Below are positions 30,370 through 41,228 of a stretch of 64,000 nucleotides of DNA, piece after piece. Position numbers and translations under genes: made by a program. This DNA is from JANXQG01 sp963780045. GTDB lineage: Bacteria > Planctomycetota > Planctomycetia > Pirellulales > Thermoguttaceae. The DNA lies in NCBI GenBank assembly GCA_963780045.1, contig CAVZZZ010000001.1:1426001-1490000 (forward strand). The letters are read 5' to 3'. Under the pieces are notes generated by a model. It was not told the origin of the DNA, did no database searches, and saw only the letters and a program-made list of their open reading frames with translations. Numbering within the stretch: position 1 is the first letter of the stretch; every line of letters starts with the position of its first letter.

Positions 30370-31068
30370 TTACAACCGATCCGCCGGCGTCTTCAGATTG
30401 AAGCGGTACTTGAGGAAGCAGCGCAGATACGCCTTGCCGCTCCGCCAGCGATGCAGGGTCACTTCGCCGATGCGCAGCCGATAGGAAATTGGAATCTCCT
30501 TGTAGCGAAGGCCCGCGCGGCAGGAGCGGATGATAATCTCCGACGGGAACGAGTAGTTGGTCTCCCATGGGATAGCGTGCGCCGCCGTGCGGCGAAAGCC
30601 GAACATGCCGGTGGTGACGTCGTGCGTGGGGATGCCGTAAAGCGTGCGGACGGTAAATGCGAACGTCCGGTTCGCCCAAAGGTTTGCTCCCGGCATTGCC
30701 TGCCGCACTTCCGGCGTGCCCAGGCGGTTACCGGAGACGAGATCGTAGCCTTGCACCGCGAGCAGTTCGAGAAAATCGCCGATGCGGTCCATGGGATAGG
30801 TGTTGTCGCAGTCGGCGGTGACGATGTAATCGCCGGAGGCCGCCAGGATCGCCGTCCGCAGCGCAATGCCGTGACCTTGCGGCGGCTGGGAAATGACCTT
30901 CACGCCCAGTTCCGCGGCCACCTTGGGCGTGTTGTCCTTGCTGCTGTCCACGATAAGGACCTCCGCATCGTGCCCGGCAGTATACTTGCGGATGTCCGCG
31001 ACGACGCCCGGCAACGCCTTCTCCTCATTGAAGGTCGGCATGACGACGGAGATTTTCAACTTGTCCAT
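30370..31068 (-). CDS. Glycosyltransferase family 2
   Basis: This is a 232-residue GT2 enzyme. ISVVMPTFNEEKALPGVV opens the nucleotide-binding fold. VLIVDSSKDNT, HGIALRTAILAASGDYIVTA and the D-x-D-like DCDNTYP follow. The remainder (YDLVSGNRLGTPE, HDVTTGMFGFRR, IPISYRLRIGEV) matches dolichol/polyprenyl-phosphate hexosyltransferase-like GTs. No membrane helices are present, so it probably works on the cytoplasmic face with a lipid-linked acceptor. It is convergent to gmhA. Confidence 0.88.
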   Translation of the reverse strand: MDKLKISVVMPTFNEEKALPGVVADIRKYTAGHDAEVLIVDSSKDNTPKVAAELGVKVISQPPQGHGIALRTAILAASGDYIVTADCDNTYPMDRIGDFLELLAVQGYDLVSGNRLGTPEVRQAMPGANLWANRTFAFTVRTLYGIPTHDVTTGMFGFRRTAAHAIPWETNYSFPSEIIIRSCRAGLRYKEIPISYRLRIGEVTLHRWRSGKAYLRCFLKYRFNLKTPADRL

Positions 31069-31391
31069 TTTGGCCCCCTAGTCAGGCAATTCTAGCTTGT
31101 TTTCCAATCGAACGAGCAGGGCAGCAGGCCCGCGACCAGCGCAAGAAACTGACCCGCCGTCAAAATCGTCGCAATGCGAGCCGGCGGCGCGGGCTGCATT
31201 TGTTCCGCGTTAGGAATCCTCGATCCGGCATAACCGTGTGGTCCACCTGTCCGGGCCTGGGGCGCAGCGGCTGCTTTGATTATAATGATCGAATCGAGCC
31301 CGCTGCGATGCGGCGAAAGCGGCAGCCTGCCGGAAAAGCCGCAAACCAGGGCAAACACCCGGGCCATTTCTCAATTCCAATAGAACTTTAC

Positions 31392-32198
31392 ATGGCTGAG
31401 GCCCGTCAGGTGACGCAAGGCTCAACGGAAGAGATTCGCGGCGCGTCTCGCCAATCGATTGCGTTTTTTTGGCGCAATCGCCGGACTGTGATCGCGGCGC
31501 TGGTTGTCGTGGCGCTACTGGCGTTGCACCCTTGGCTCTTGCGGTTGCTGGCGCTGCCGCTGATGTCCGGGGACACGGCTGCACCGTCGGGATACTTTTG
31601 CCTTCATGGCGACGAACTGGGAATTGACGGCTATGACGCGCTCGATCGAGCGGCCCAGTGGCAAAAAGCCGGGCAACAGCAGGGCAGGGCAGGGGGGGCG
31701 ATCCTGATCATCCTGCCGCGAACCAGCCGCATCGTGGAAATCGGCGCAGTGCCTTCTTTCGAAGCTATTTGCCGGAGCGAGCTGGGCAAACGCGGGATCG
31801 CGGCGGACGACGTCGAGTCGGTCCCCGCCGGCGCTCACAATCCCTGGGAAGAGGCCCGGGCACTGGGCGATTGGCTCAAGCGGCACGATTCCAAGGATTC
31901 GGCGCAAGCGACGGTCTCGCTGGCGTGCAGTCCATTCGCCACAGGACGGTTGCGCTACATCTTCAACAACGTACTCGGTCCCGGCGACGCGGAGCGGGTG
32001 CGGCTGGTTTCCCTGCCCGATCCCGCGTGCCCTCTCGAGTCGTGGTGGCGGACGCGGAGGGGCGTGAAGGAGTTCATGTACGCTTGGCTCGAATTGCTCT
32101 ATACATGGGGCCGCGGCGAACAGGTCCCCGTGCCGCAATCTACCGCGGCGATATTTCAGAGCGAGGTTCGCGCGGCGATTGGCGAGGCCCCGCGATGA
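31392..32198 (+). CDS. YdcF/DUF218-like membrane protein 1
   Basis: This is a 268-residue protein with one N-terminal membrane helix (TVIAALVVVALLALHPWLLR, about residues 36-55). The periplasmic domain has the open alpha/beta layout of YdcF/ElyC proteins (AILIILPRTSRIVEIGAVPS and EARALGDWLKRH). The Q-Q-Q-G-R-A-G-G segment is encoded by a G-rich repeat at 31681-31698 that interrupts the usual spacing without breaking the frame. The stop overlaps the next gene by ATGA. Such paired YdcF genes often sit in exopolysaccharide or exosortase-linked loci; the biochemical activity is unknown. Confidence 0.65.
   Translation: MAEARQVTQGSTEEIRGASRQSIAFFWRNRRTVIAALVVVALLALHPWLLRLLALPLMSGDTAAPSGYFCLHGDELGIDGYDALDRAAQWQKAGQQQGRAGGAILIILPRTSRIVEIGAVPSFEAICRSELGKRGIAADDVESVPAGAHNPWEEARALGDWLKRHDSKDSAQATVSLACSPFATGRLRYIFNNVLGPGDAERVRLVSLPDPACPLESWWRTRRGVKEFMYAWLELLYTWGRGEQVPVPQSTAAIFQSEVRAAIGEAPR
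31681..31698. repeat. G-rich dispersed repeat inside a YdcF-like gene
   Basis: AGGGCAGGGCAGGGGGGG lies within the coding sequence and encodes Gly/Arg/Ala residues. It is one of about a dozen copies of the same G-rich tract in this window. Confidence 0.75.
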
Positions 32199-32959
32199 AG
32201 GCACGTCGCAAGTTGGGATGCTGTCTCGCGGCGGTTTTCGTCGCGGCCGTTCTGGCCGTTGCGATCGGCTCGCCGACGGTATTGCGTGCGCTCGGCGCGT
32301 GGCTGGACGTGGGTAGGCCGGCGCGGAAGGCCGATGCCGTCGTCTTGCTTGGTGGCAGCTACAATACGCGGCCGTTTGTCGCGGCCGCGCTGGTCCGCGG
32401 CGGGTGGGCGCCCAAAGTGCTTTTGAACACGGTGCTTCCGCATCCGCTCCAAGTGGCTGGAGCCGTGCCGCCGTGGCATAAGATCGCCCAGAGGATCCTG
32501 GCATACGGGGGCGTGACGCCGAACCAATTGATCGTGTTGGACACTTCGGCCCAAACGACCTTCGACGAAGCGGCGGGCGTGTCCGCGTACCTGGACAAGC
32601 ACCCTGCGAGGCGGTTGCTGTTGGTCACGGAAGGGCCGCATACCCGACGCTCGGAGTGGATTTTTCGCCGGGTGCTCGCCCGGCATCATGTCGAGGTCTC
32701 TAGCGTCTCGGCGCCGGCGGAAGACTTCGATTCTGCGGTCTGGTGGGGCAGCCAGGAGGGGTTTATTTTTGTGGTTTCGGAATACCTTAAGCTGGCGTTT
32801 TATGCCGTCCGCTACGGCTGGCTGGGTTATGAAATTCTCGCTGCCGCAGTGATGATCGTAGCACTGCGAGCATGGATCTGGCGTCGGCGGAAACCATCTA
32901 TTACGATGGGAGGGGAGGCGAACCCTTCTTCCGGGCTAGCTGGACGATGGAGCCCGTGA
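32195..32959 (+). CDS. YdcF/DUF218-family membrane protein 2
   Basis: This is a 254-residue protein beginning at an ATGA overlap. An N-terminal helix (LGCCLAAVFVAAVLAVAI) precedes the DUF218 domain: ADAVVLLGGSYNTRPFVAA, then GGWAPKVLLNTV, DTSAQTTFDEAAGV and RLLLVTEGPHTRRSEWIFRR. A second membrane helix is near the C-terminus (AAAVMIVALRAWIW). The family includes ElyC and SanA, linked to envelope polysaccharide carriers. It is cotranscribed with the previous gene. Confidence 0.82.
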   Translation: MKARRKLGCCLAAVFVAAVLAVAIGSPTVLRALGAWLDVGRPARKADAVVLLGGSYNTRPFVAAALVRGGWAPKVLLNTVLPHPLQVAGAVPPWHKIAQRILAYGGVTPNQLIVLDTSAQTTFDEAAGVSAYLDKHPARRLLLVTEGPHTRRSEWIFRRVLARHHVEVSSVSAPAEDFDSAVWWGSQEGFIFVVSEYLKLAFYAVRYGWLGYEILAAAVMIVALRAWIWRRRKPSITMGGEANPSSGLAGRWSP

Positions 32960-33096
32960 GTATCGTGTTATAATGAGGGTTTAGACCTGCTCCAATCCGC
33001 ATTCTGTGCTCAACGCGGCTGGGACCGAAAACCAACGGTTGCCGCGATGGAAGTTCGTTTCGTCTTCCGACCGCAAGCGATATAAAGGATTTCACA

Positions 33097-36000
33097 ATGC
33101 CAACCCTGAACGTGCGACTCGCGGCGATACTACTGGTTTGTTTGGCGGTCGTCGGCGGCGGCGTGCATTTGCTCCACGGCTATCAGATCGGCCGGCAGTC
33201 CCAAGCTTTAAAAAGGGCCTCCGAACGGGCGGAGGAGAACCACAAGGCGGACCTGGCCAAGGCAGCCGCGGCCACGAAGGCGGAGGAAAAGGCCGCCGAC
33301 CGAACCGATGCCGCGAAGAACCTTGTTGACGCCATCCGACTCCTCCGCGACTACGCGAGCTTGAATCGGCGCGATGTCGGCGCCGAGCTCCACCTGGCAA
33401 CGCTCTACGTGGAGGCTGGACAACTTCGCGGGGCCTTCGACGCCTTCGAAGACGGCCTCCGCCATGTGGACGACGCGCAGCCGCCGCTAACGGCGGAAGA
33501 AATCAGTGCCGTGCGCTGGAAGCTCGTCAAGGAGGTTGCGATCAGGATTGGCCGGTTGCCCGACGCGCAGGAACATCTCGACGTACTTCTGGATGGGGCC
33601 GTGGAGAAGAACCTGCGGCATCGTCGGAACCATGAAAAGCCCGAAGGCGATCCGGAACAACTCGAACTGTATGGACAGATTCTTCTGTTCAACCTCAAAT
33701 ACCAGGAGGCCTGCGGTGTATTCGAGGACGTCATTGCGATCGACCCGGGCCGTGTCGATGCCTACTCTGGCCTCGCTGGCGCGCGTTTTCATCTTAACCA
33801 AAAGCCCGAGGCCGAGGCGGCAATGGAATCGATGCTGGCCAAGAGCCCCAAGTCGACGGAGGCATACGAGAAGTATGTCGCCTACTATCATCAACAGGCG
33901 GCAAAAGCGACCGACGAGACGGAACGGGACCGATACTTGAAGACCGCCCTGACCAAGGCGCGGCAGGCGCTGGAAAAATCGCCCGACGAGGCCCGATTCA
34001 TGCTGCTTGTGGGTCGCTGTTACGCGCAGCAGCAGGAATACGACAAGGCCGAAGAATACACTCTAAAGGGCATAACGGCAACCAAGAACGATGACAAACT
34101 TTCCTTCTACTACAGTTTTCTTGTCGACGTGCAAAACCACCTGAGAAAAAAGGACCTCGGCAAAACGCTGGAAAAGGCGGCGGAGGCCACGCGCGGAACG
34201 CCAGGCGGCCCCGATCTGCTTTGGCAATTGGCGGACTACCAGATTCGTGCCGGCAAGTTCAAGGAGGCCGAGACGATGATCAAGGACCTCAAAGCCGAGA
34301 ACTATCCGCCCGGAAAAATCTCCTACCTGGAAAGCTCGATCGCGTTCCAGGAGCAGAATTGGGCGGCTGCCAAGAAGATCTTGGAAGAAGAAGTCATCCC
34401 GATCAAGCGGACGGGAGATTGGCCGACTCTTCGCATACAGGCGCAGCTCAATTTGGTTCAATGCTACCGTCAACTTGGCCGCGGCGTCAACGAGCAGATT
34501 CGCCTTCTCGAGGAGATTAACCAAAGTAATTCGCACATATATCAGGCCCATGCCTTGCTGGCGGACATCTACACGGCCCAACGCAAGCTCGACCTTGCCA
34601 CTGAGCAGCGCCGCCTGGCGGCCAACTGCCTGCCGGCCAACAGCCCACAGCAAGAAGACGTGGCGCTTCAATACTTGCAAAACCTGGTAGCCGCGCAACT
34701 GCGGACCGAGGAGCGCAAGCGAAACTGGAGCGCAATCGAGAAACAGTTGGAGTCATGGACCGCGAACAAGGCGCCCCGGCCGGAATACGAAGTTCTCAAG
34801 GCCGAAGTGGCTTTGGGGCAAGGGAATCCGGACAAGGCGCGAGAACTGCTTGAGACCTGCACAAAGCAAAAGCCCAATAGCGCCGCGGCCTGGCTGGCCC
34901 TGGCGCGACTGACCGCGCACCGCGCCGACGGCGTGGACGATCCGGCCAAAAAAGGCGACTATTGGAAGGCCGCCGCAAACTATATCGACCAGGCTGAGAA
35001 AGCCATTGGCAACGGCGTCATCGTGCGCTCGTGCGCGGAGAACTGGCGCTGGCCCACAAAGACCCGCTGTCGGGCCGCGACGCGAAAGTCAGCGAAGCGC
35101 TGAAATCGTTGGGCGAGAAGACCGATTCCCTGACTGATTCGGAAAAATCGCAGCTTTGGGCCATCCTGGGCGGCATGGGCGAGCGGGCCGGCGACATCGA
35201 GCTTGCTCAAGCTTTTTTTCGCCGCCAAGCCGACAAGGAGCCGAAAAACGTTCTCGTCCGCTGCCACCTTTGCGACCTCCAGCTTCGCGCCTTCGAGAAG
35301 GGGCTTCCCGTCGACATGCCGGAACTCGACCGCCTGGTGGACGAAATTGGGCGGTTGAGCGAGAAGAAGAAAGACAAGTCGGACGAGGTGAACGAGGAAT
35401 CTGCGCCGTACTGGCTTTACGCCAAGGCGGTCCGCGCCTTCGTCCAGGCCAAGAATAAGAACCCGCAACTGCTGCTGGAAGCACGCGGCTGCCTTATGAA
35501 GTGCCTGAACACCCGTAACGACTGGGCCGCGCCCGTGGTGCTGGCCGGCAAAATCTGCGAGTTGCAGGATGATCCCGACGAAGCGCTGAAGTGTTACACC
35601 TATGCCATTTCCTTCCTCGGAGAGCACGACAACGACGTCATCGCCCGCGCGGTGCGACTGCTCGTGCCGCGGCGGAGGTGGGACGAAGCCAAAGCGCTGG
35701 TCGATTTTCTGGAGAGCAGGAAGAGCCCGCTGCTGGAGGATATGCATCAGGAGTATCTCGAAGTCAAAGTCGTCCGTGGCGACGTCGCCGCCGCCGAAAA
35801 GGAGGTGGACAAATCGGTCGCCGCCGACAGCAAGGACTACAAGGACTTTGCCCGGCAAGGAGAAATGTACGCCTGCCTCGCTGTGCGCTTGAAAGCGGCG
35901 GCGCAGAAAACGGCCGCCGAAGCGGAGGCCGCGGACGAAAGCGCGAGGAGGAACGATCCCCGCAAAACGGCCGACGAGTGGAAGAAGGAGGCGGACGATC

Positions 36001-37772
36001 TGAAAGCTCAAGCCAAGCAAGCGAATACGGACATGCTTGTCATGACCAACAAAGGCGTGGGCGCGATGCAAAAGGCCCTTTCCTTGAATCCGCAGGCTGA
36101 AGAGGCATGGATTGCCATGGCGCGATTGTTCGCCGAAGCCGAACAACCCGAACGGGCCAAACCCTTGATCCCCCAGATGGAAGCCAGTCTCAAGAGCGAG
36201 AAGGCGCTGACGACGGTTGCCATTTGCTGCGAGCTGTTGAACGACCCGGAAAAGGCCGAACAGAAGTTTCAGGCGGCGGCGAAAGCCTTTCCGGACAACA
36301 GCCGCGTGCTCAAGCAAGCGGCCGGATTCTATATCCGCCGCGGCAAGATATCGTCGGCCGAGCCGCTGTTGCGGGCCATCAAGGGTATGCAAACGCCGGC
36401 CGCGCTGTATGACGCCTGCTGGGCCCGCCGCACGCTGGCCGATGCGCTCAAGGACCGCGGCTTCGACGGCTATTGCCAGGCGCTCGATCTGCTTGATCAA
36501 AACCTCCACAGCGCGGCGGTCAGCCCCGATGACTTGCGTTTGAAGGCCCGCCTACTGGCGACGGACCCCCGCAAGGAAAAGCTCAATGAGGCCGTCCAAA
36601 CCATGAAAGAGCTGGTCGAATCGCGCCAGTTTTCGCGTTATGCCACGCCCAATGACCACTTCGCGCTGGCAAACCTTTACCTTCACACGGGCAACAGGCC
36701 GGACTACGAGGCGCAAATGCATTCCCTCATCGGCGGCGATCATCCGCAACCGATGTTCCTGATGTCGTACATCGGCACTTTGCTGGACCGCAAGGAATTC
36801 GAAGACGCCGACCACTGGCTGCAGGTCCTGGAGAAGAATGCGCCGGACGGCTATGAGACAATGTCCATCCGGGCCGATTATTTCATTCGCCGCGAAATGT
36901 ACAAGGAGGCCGCCGACCGGGTCGAAAAGTTCGTCCTCGATGACGTCCAATCGCCGTACCGCGTCCCGCACATGAACCTCGCCGCGCGCTTGCTGGAAAG
37001 CTTTGCCGACCGGCTGAAGGCCGACAAAAAGCCGGCCGCCGCCGATTTTCTCAGCCGGGCGGAAGGGTTCTTCGTAACGCTGCGCAAGCTGGCGACGGTC
37101 GACGGTCATATCGTCTATGCGGACTTTTGTGCCCGGCAGGGGCGAATCGACGAGGCGCTTTCCGTGCTGGAGCAGTCCTGGGACCAGAGCAAGCCGGAGC
37201 TCGTGCGGTTGCCGGCGTCGAGCATCGTGAGCAGCCCTTCAACGACGCCCCAACAGTTCGAGAAGCTGGAAAAGCTTCTGGTACACGCCCAAAAGGCGCA
37301 TCCTTCTACCTCCTTGCTGTTTGTCCTTTCCAACTTGCACGAGCATCGGCAGCAGTACGACAAGGCCGTCGAGGACTACCGCGCAATGATCGCCCAGGAG
37401 CCGCAGAACTTTTTGGCGCTGAACAACCTCGCCATCGACCTGGCCCGCACCGGCGGTAACCTTGACGAAGCCCTCGCCGATGTAAATAAGGCCCTCGGCG
37501 TCCGCGGCCCGCTGGCCGCCATCAAGGACTCCCGCGCGGTGATTTACATCGCCAGGCGAGATTACGACAAGGCCCTGGAAGATTGCAAGGCGGCGATCCA
37601 GGATGAAGGGAACTCCGAACAGTACTTCCACTTGGCCTGGGTCTTGAACCAGTTGGACCGCAAGAGCGAGGCGGGCGAGGCGCTGAAGACGGCCGAATCC
37701 AAGGGCTTGAATGCCAAGGACCTCAGCCCCTACGAAAAGCCCTATTACGAACGGCTGAAAGAGAGTCTGTAA
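33097..37772 (+). CDS. Giant tetratricopeptide-repeat membrane-anchored protein (one frame break)
   Basis: About 1558 residues after joining a break near 35030. One N-terminal membrane helix (LAAILLVCLAVVGGGVHLL) is followed by a Lys/Glu/Ala-rich coiled coil, and then TPR-like helical repeats over almost the whole length (for example DRYLKTALTKARQALEKSPD and AEEAWIAMARLFAEAEQPER). The C-terminal repeats (FLALNNLAIDLARTGGNLDE) are the most canonical. Such proteins are common in planctomycetes, often beside polysaccharide export or exosortase genes, and probably organise a membrane complex. No catalytic domain is visible. Confidence 0.85.
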
Positions 37773-38844
37773 CACTGGGTACTCAAGTACTCGATACTCA
37801 GCACTTTCCGCTTCCCTCGATTCACCTTCGCCGCGGCCAAGCGGCTTGCCACGCCCAGCGCCTCGATCATGCTGCCCGTCTCCGCCTGCCGTTTCCAGGC
37901 GATGTCGAAGGCCGTGCCGTGGGCGACGCTCGTGCGGATGATCGGCAGGCCCAACGTCACGTTCACGGCGCGGTGCATGCCTAAGAGCTTCAGGGCGATA
38001 TGCCCCTGGTCGTGATACATGGCCACGACCGCGTCAAAATGTCCGTCGCGCGCCCGGACCATGAGCGTGTCGGTGGCCAGCGGCCCGGTCAGATCGAGTC
38101 CTTGCTCCTTGCCCCGCCGCACGGCCGGGACGATGATCGGCGCTCCTCGTCGCCGAACAGCCCGCCTTCGCCGGCATGCGGGTTCAGTGCGCATACGGCA
38201 ATTCGCGGGCGGCGGCCGGTCAGCCGGGTCATGAACTCGTCCGCCAGCCGCGCCTTGGCCAGCACGGCGTCCTCCGTCAGTTCGTCAAACACGTTCCTCA
38301 GCGCCGTATGCAGCGTGACGTGGACCACGGCCAGTCCGCCCGGCGATAGCAACGACTCGTCCGGACCCAGATAGAGCATCATCGCGTAGTTGTCCACGCC
38401 GCAGAGGCTCGCCAGCAGCTCGGTATGGCCAGGAAACTTGTGTCCCGCGCGGCGGAGCGCTTCCTTGTGCAGCGGGGCAGTGGTGATCGCATCGACATCG
38501 CCCGCAAGGGCCAAGCGTGCCGCCGCGACCACCGCCTCGTAAGCTGCCTGGCCCGCACGGGCGTCGAGCATTCCCGGCTTGATGTCCAGCACTTCGTCGC
38601 CGCCGCATGGCAGACAGGGAATGACGCCTTGGCCCGGCTCGGCTTCGTCCGGCGAGTCGATCTCTTGCACGTGCAGGTCGGTCTGCCAAAGCTCGATTGC
38701 GCGGCGGAGAATGCCCGGATGCCCGACGACCAGCGGCCGGCACGCTTCATGGATCACCGTCTCCGTCCATGCGCCGACGATGATCTCCGGCCCTACCCCG
38801 GCCGGGTTGCCCAAGGTGATTGCGATGAGGGGTTTTGACTTCAT
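37745..38844 (-). CDS. pdxA: 4-hydroxythreonine-4-phosphate dehydrogenase (one frame break)
   Basis: About 366 residues in two frames joined near 38145. The N-terminal part reads PLIAITLGNPAGVGPEII, with DAITTAPLHKEALRRAG and GHTELLA (His metal ligand). After the break come TGPLATDTL, FDAVVAMYHDQGHIALKLLG (metal-binding His residues) and GLPIIRTSVAHGTAFDIAW. PdxA oxidises 4-phosphohydroxy-threonine on the DXP-dependent route to pyridoxal phosphate. The last ~25 residues run into a tact-rich dispersed repeat and overlap the convergent TPR gene end by 28 bases, so the natural stop may have been displaced. Confidence 0.9.
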
Positions 38845-38900
38845 GCCTTTATTCTATGCGAGGATGAGCCGTCGCCACAGGGACCTTGTACGGAAAGGGC

Positions 38901-38972
38901 TTAGGTCTTAGAACTTGGGTCTTAGGTCTTTGACTTGAATTTTAGAGACCTAAGACCCAAGTCCTAAGACCT
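38901..38972. repeat. Inverted repeat built on TTAGGTCTTAG between pdxA and dtd
   Basis: The arms at 38901-38930 and 38944-38972 pair over almost 29 bases, with internal direct copies of CTTAGGTCT. It lies between the divergent pdxA and dtd genes, so it sits in their shared 5' region. It is likely a dispersed intergenic repeat. Confidence 0.75.
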
Positions 38973-38976
38973 TTCC

Positions 38977-39414
38977 ATGCGAGCCTGCCTGCAACGCGTC
39001 GCGCGAGCGCAAGTCACCGTCGATGGAGAAATCGTCGGCCACATCGACCGCGGGCTGCTCGTGCTGCTGGGTGTCGTGCAGGGCGACGACGAGGCCACGG
39101 CGCGGAAGCTTGCCGAAAAAGTTGTCTCGCTCCGCGTTTTTGACGATTCCCAAGGGAAAATGAACCTTTCCGTGGGGGACGTCGGCGGCTCGATGCTCGT
39201 CGTAAGCCAATTCACGCTTGCCGGCGATTGCCGCAAAGGCCGGCGTCCATCGTTCGACGCCGCCGCACCGCCGGAGCTTGCCGAGCGGCTTTACGAGTTC
39301 TTCGTCCGCGCCGTTGCCGAGCAAAACATCCCCGTCGCCACCGGCCGCTTCCGCGCCCACATGCTGGTCGAGTTGGCCAATGACGGCCCGGTGACGTTCA
39401 TGGTGGAAACGTGA
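38977..39414 (+). CDS. dtd: D-aminoacyl-tRNA deacylase
   Basis: This is a 145-residue protein, the normal family length. MRACLQRVARAQVTVDGEIV, GLLVLLGVVQGD, SMLVVSQFTLAGDCRKGRRP (with the catalytic SQxTL motif) and the C-terminal NDGPVTFMVET (Gly-cisPro-like loop region) are all present. The enzyme removes D-amino acids and glycine mischarged on tRNA and acts in the cytoplasm. The start codon lies five bases after an inverted repeat. Confidence 0.95.
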   Translation: MRACLQRVARAQVTVDGEIVGHIDRGLLVLLGVVQGDDEATARKLAEKVVSLRVFDDSQGKMNLSVGDVGGSMLVVSQFTLAGDCRKGRRPSFDAAAPPELAERLYEFFVRAVAEQNIPVATGRFRAHMLVELANDGPVTFMVET

Positions 39415-40178
39415 CGTAACGGTCATAGCTTGCGTCTTCCTCGGAGTCATCGGAAAGGAACTGCCGGTACGCTTCACTTTGCCACATGGCGCTGTTGCCG
39501 AGATCGGTGATTTTAGGCTGGCTAGGCGAGTTTCCAAGATTTGGATCGAGCGGCCAATGTCAACGGGTTTGAGTAGGCAGCGGACTCTTCTCATTGACTG
39601 GAATGCTATCATGCAAGGCGCATCAACGGCGGCAAACTATCAGCTCTTGCCCGGCGACCGGCTTTTTGTTCAAGCCGATAAAACGTTGTAGCGAGGCGTG
39701 ACTCGCACGCGGAACCGTCTGTGACCGGGTGGGGCGGGGGATCCGGCCCCTGCTAAAATGGCCGCGGGCAGTGGCAAGTGTGCAGTACCCAGGTACTCAG
39801 TTCGCAGCGGCTAGGCGGTCCTTCGACGACTCGCTTACGGCGTTCGGTAACGCTGCTTTCTATGCACTGCGTATTGTGTACTGCGCACCCTTTTCTCCCC
39901 GCGTTATCACTCGACTTTCCGCCGCCCAAAAATCGCCCCCGGGGCAACATCCGATCCGCCAGGGCCAAAACCGCAAACCTCGGTTTTCCGCGGGAGAAAC
40001 GGGCCTCTGACCGAACATAAGAAACATTATCGGACGTTGCGGGGCCGGCCAATCGGCCCGGTAAACCCGTACTTGGACCGGTGAACTTCGACCGCGAAAT
40101 CGGCCGGCGGCGAACAGACTTCTGGGCGAAGACTTTTGGGCGCTGAAGTGCTCGGTGCTGCGTACGTTAACGACTGCC
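39415..40178. other. Gene-poor interval with repeats
   Basis: No full gene is visible between dtd and accA. The interval contains a polysaccharide-export-like fragment (about 39580-39691) and a GTACCCAGGTACTCAG repeat at about 39784-39799. The repeat is related to text at 37775-37801, 50544-50602 and 57544-57568. The remainder shows no coding pattern. Confidence 0.5.
39580..39691 (+). pseudogene. C-terminal fragment resembling a polysaccharide export (Wza-type) protein
   Basis: The last 33 residues of this frame read IDWNAIMQGASTAANYQLLP followed by GDRLFVQADKTL and a stop. The pattern DWxAIxxxxxxxxNYQLxPGDRxxVxA is typical of the C-terminus of planctomycete SLBB/polysaccharide-export proteins. 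No upstream part of such a gene is present, so this is a relic or a rearrangement scar. The identification rests on a short match. Confidence 0.4.
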
Positions 40179-41228
40179 TCAGCCAACGCCGGCGAGAACT
40201 GCTTCCGCGACAGCGTTGTGAGGCTCGTATTCCGTCGCGTCGTCGTCCGGCGCCGGCAGCCGGGCGCCGCCGTCCAAAAACACGCCGATACGGCGGAACT
40301 TCTGGTACTGCGCCTCCAGCAATTGGTCCGTCGGCTGGGCGGTCAGCTCGCGCAGCGCCGTGCGAAAGAAGCTCTTTAGCCGGTTAGCCATCAGGTGGTG
40401 GTCGCGGTGCGCGCCGCCCAGCGGCTCGCGGACCACGTCGTCGATCACTCCCAGCCGCATGAGGTCCTTAGAGGTCATCTTCAGTGCCTGCGCGGCCTGC
40501 TCTTTGTAGGTGTGGCTCTTCCAAAGAATGCCCGCGCAGCCTTCGGGGCTGATCACGGAATAATAGGCGTGCTCCAGCACTGCCACGCGATCGCCGACGC
40601 CGATGCCCAAAGCGCCGCCCGATCCGCCCTCCCCGATCACCACACAAATAATCGACGTCGGCAGCCGGGACATCTCCAGCATCGAGCTGGCGATCACCTG
40701 GGCCTGTCCGCGTTCCTCGGCGCCGATGCCCGGATAGGCGCCGGGAGTGTCAATCAGGCAAATCACCGGCATGCGGAACTTGGCGGCCAGCTTCATTTTG
40801 GCCATTGCCTTGCGGTAGCCTTCGGGATGGCCGCAGCCGAAATAGCAGGCGTTCCGCTCCTTCAGTGTTTTGCCCTTTTGGTGGCCGACGACCATCACCT
40901 TGTAGGCGTCGAGTTTGGCCCAGCCGGTGCGGATCGCCCGATCGTCGCCGAATGTCTTGTCGCCGTGCAGCTCGACGAACTGGTCAAACACCAGCTCCAG
41001 GTAATCGGTGGTCATCGGCCGATCGGGATGCCGGGCGACCTCGACCGTCTCCCACGGCTTGAGCTGGCTGAAGATTTCCTTCTTTAACTCGGTCAACTCC
41101 CGCCGCAGGCGGCGAACTTCATTCCGCGTTTCGGGCGTGGGGTTGGGAGTCGAATCGAGCTTTTGGATCCGGGCTTCCAAGTCGTAGATCGGCCGCTCGA
41201 ACGCCAAGCAATGGGGGGTGTCTGCCAT
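40179..41228 (-). CDS. accA: Acetyl-CoA carboxylase carboxyltransferase subunit alpha
   Basis: This is a 349-residue protein close to the family length. The N-terminal helix pair (FERPIYDLEARIQKLDSTPN) is followed by the crotonase-like carboxyltransferase core: FDQFVELHGDKTFGDDRAI, GHQKGKTLKERNACYFG, GHPEGYRKAMAKMKLAAKF, VICLIDTPGAYPGIGAEERG, GEGGSGGALGIGVGDRV and YYSVISPEGCAGILWK. It forms the complex with AccD that makes malonyl-CoA for fatty acid synthesis. It stands alone here without accD. Confidence 0.96.
   Translation of the reverse strand: MADTPHCLAFERPIYDLEARIQKLDSTPNPTPETRNEVRRLRRELTELKKEIFSQLKPWETVEVARHPDRPMTTDYLELVFDQFVELHGDKTFGDDRAIRTGWAKLDAYKVMVVGHQKGKTLKERNACYFGCGHPEGYRKAMAKMKLAAKFRMPVICLIDTPGAYPGIGAEERGQAQVIASSMLEMSRLPTSIICVVIGEGGSGGALGIGVGDRVAVLEHAYYSVISPEGCAGILWKSHTYKEQAAQALKMTSKDLMRLGVIDDVVREPLGGAHRDHHLMANRLKSFFRTALRELTAQPTDQLLEAQYQKFRRIGVFLDGGARLPAPDDDATEYEPHNAVAEAVLAGVG

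Noticed and set aside
34980..36509. A 509-residue minus-strand frame
   Set aside because: It lies opposite the giant TPR gene, whose plus-strand reading has clear repeats and the correct continuation after the frame break.
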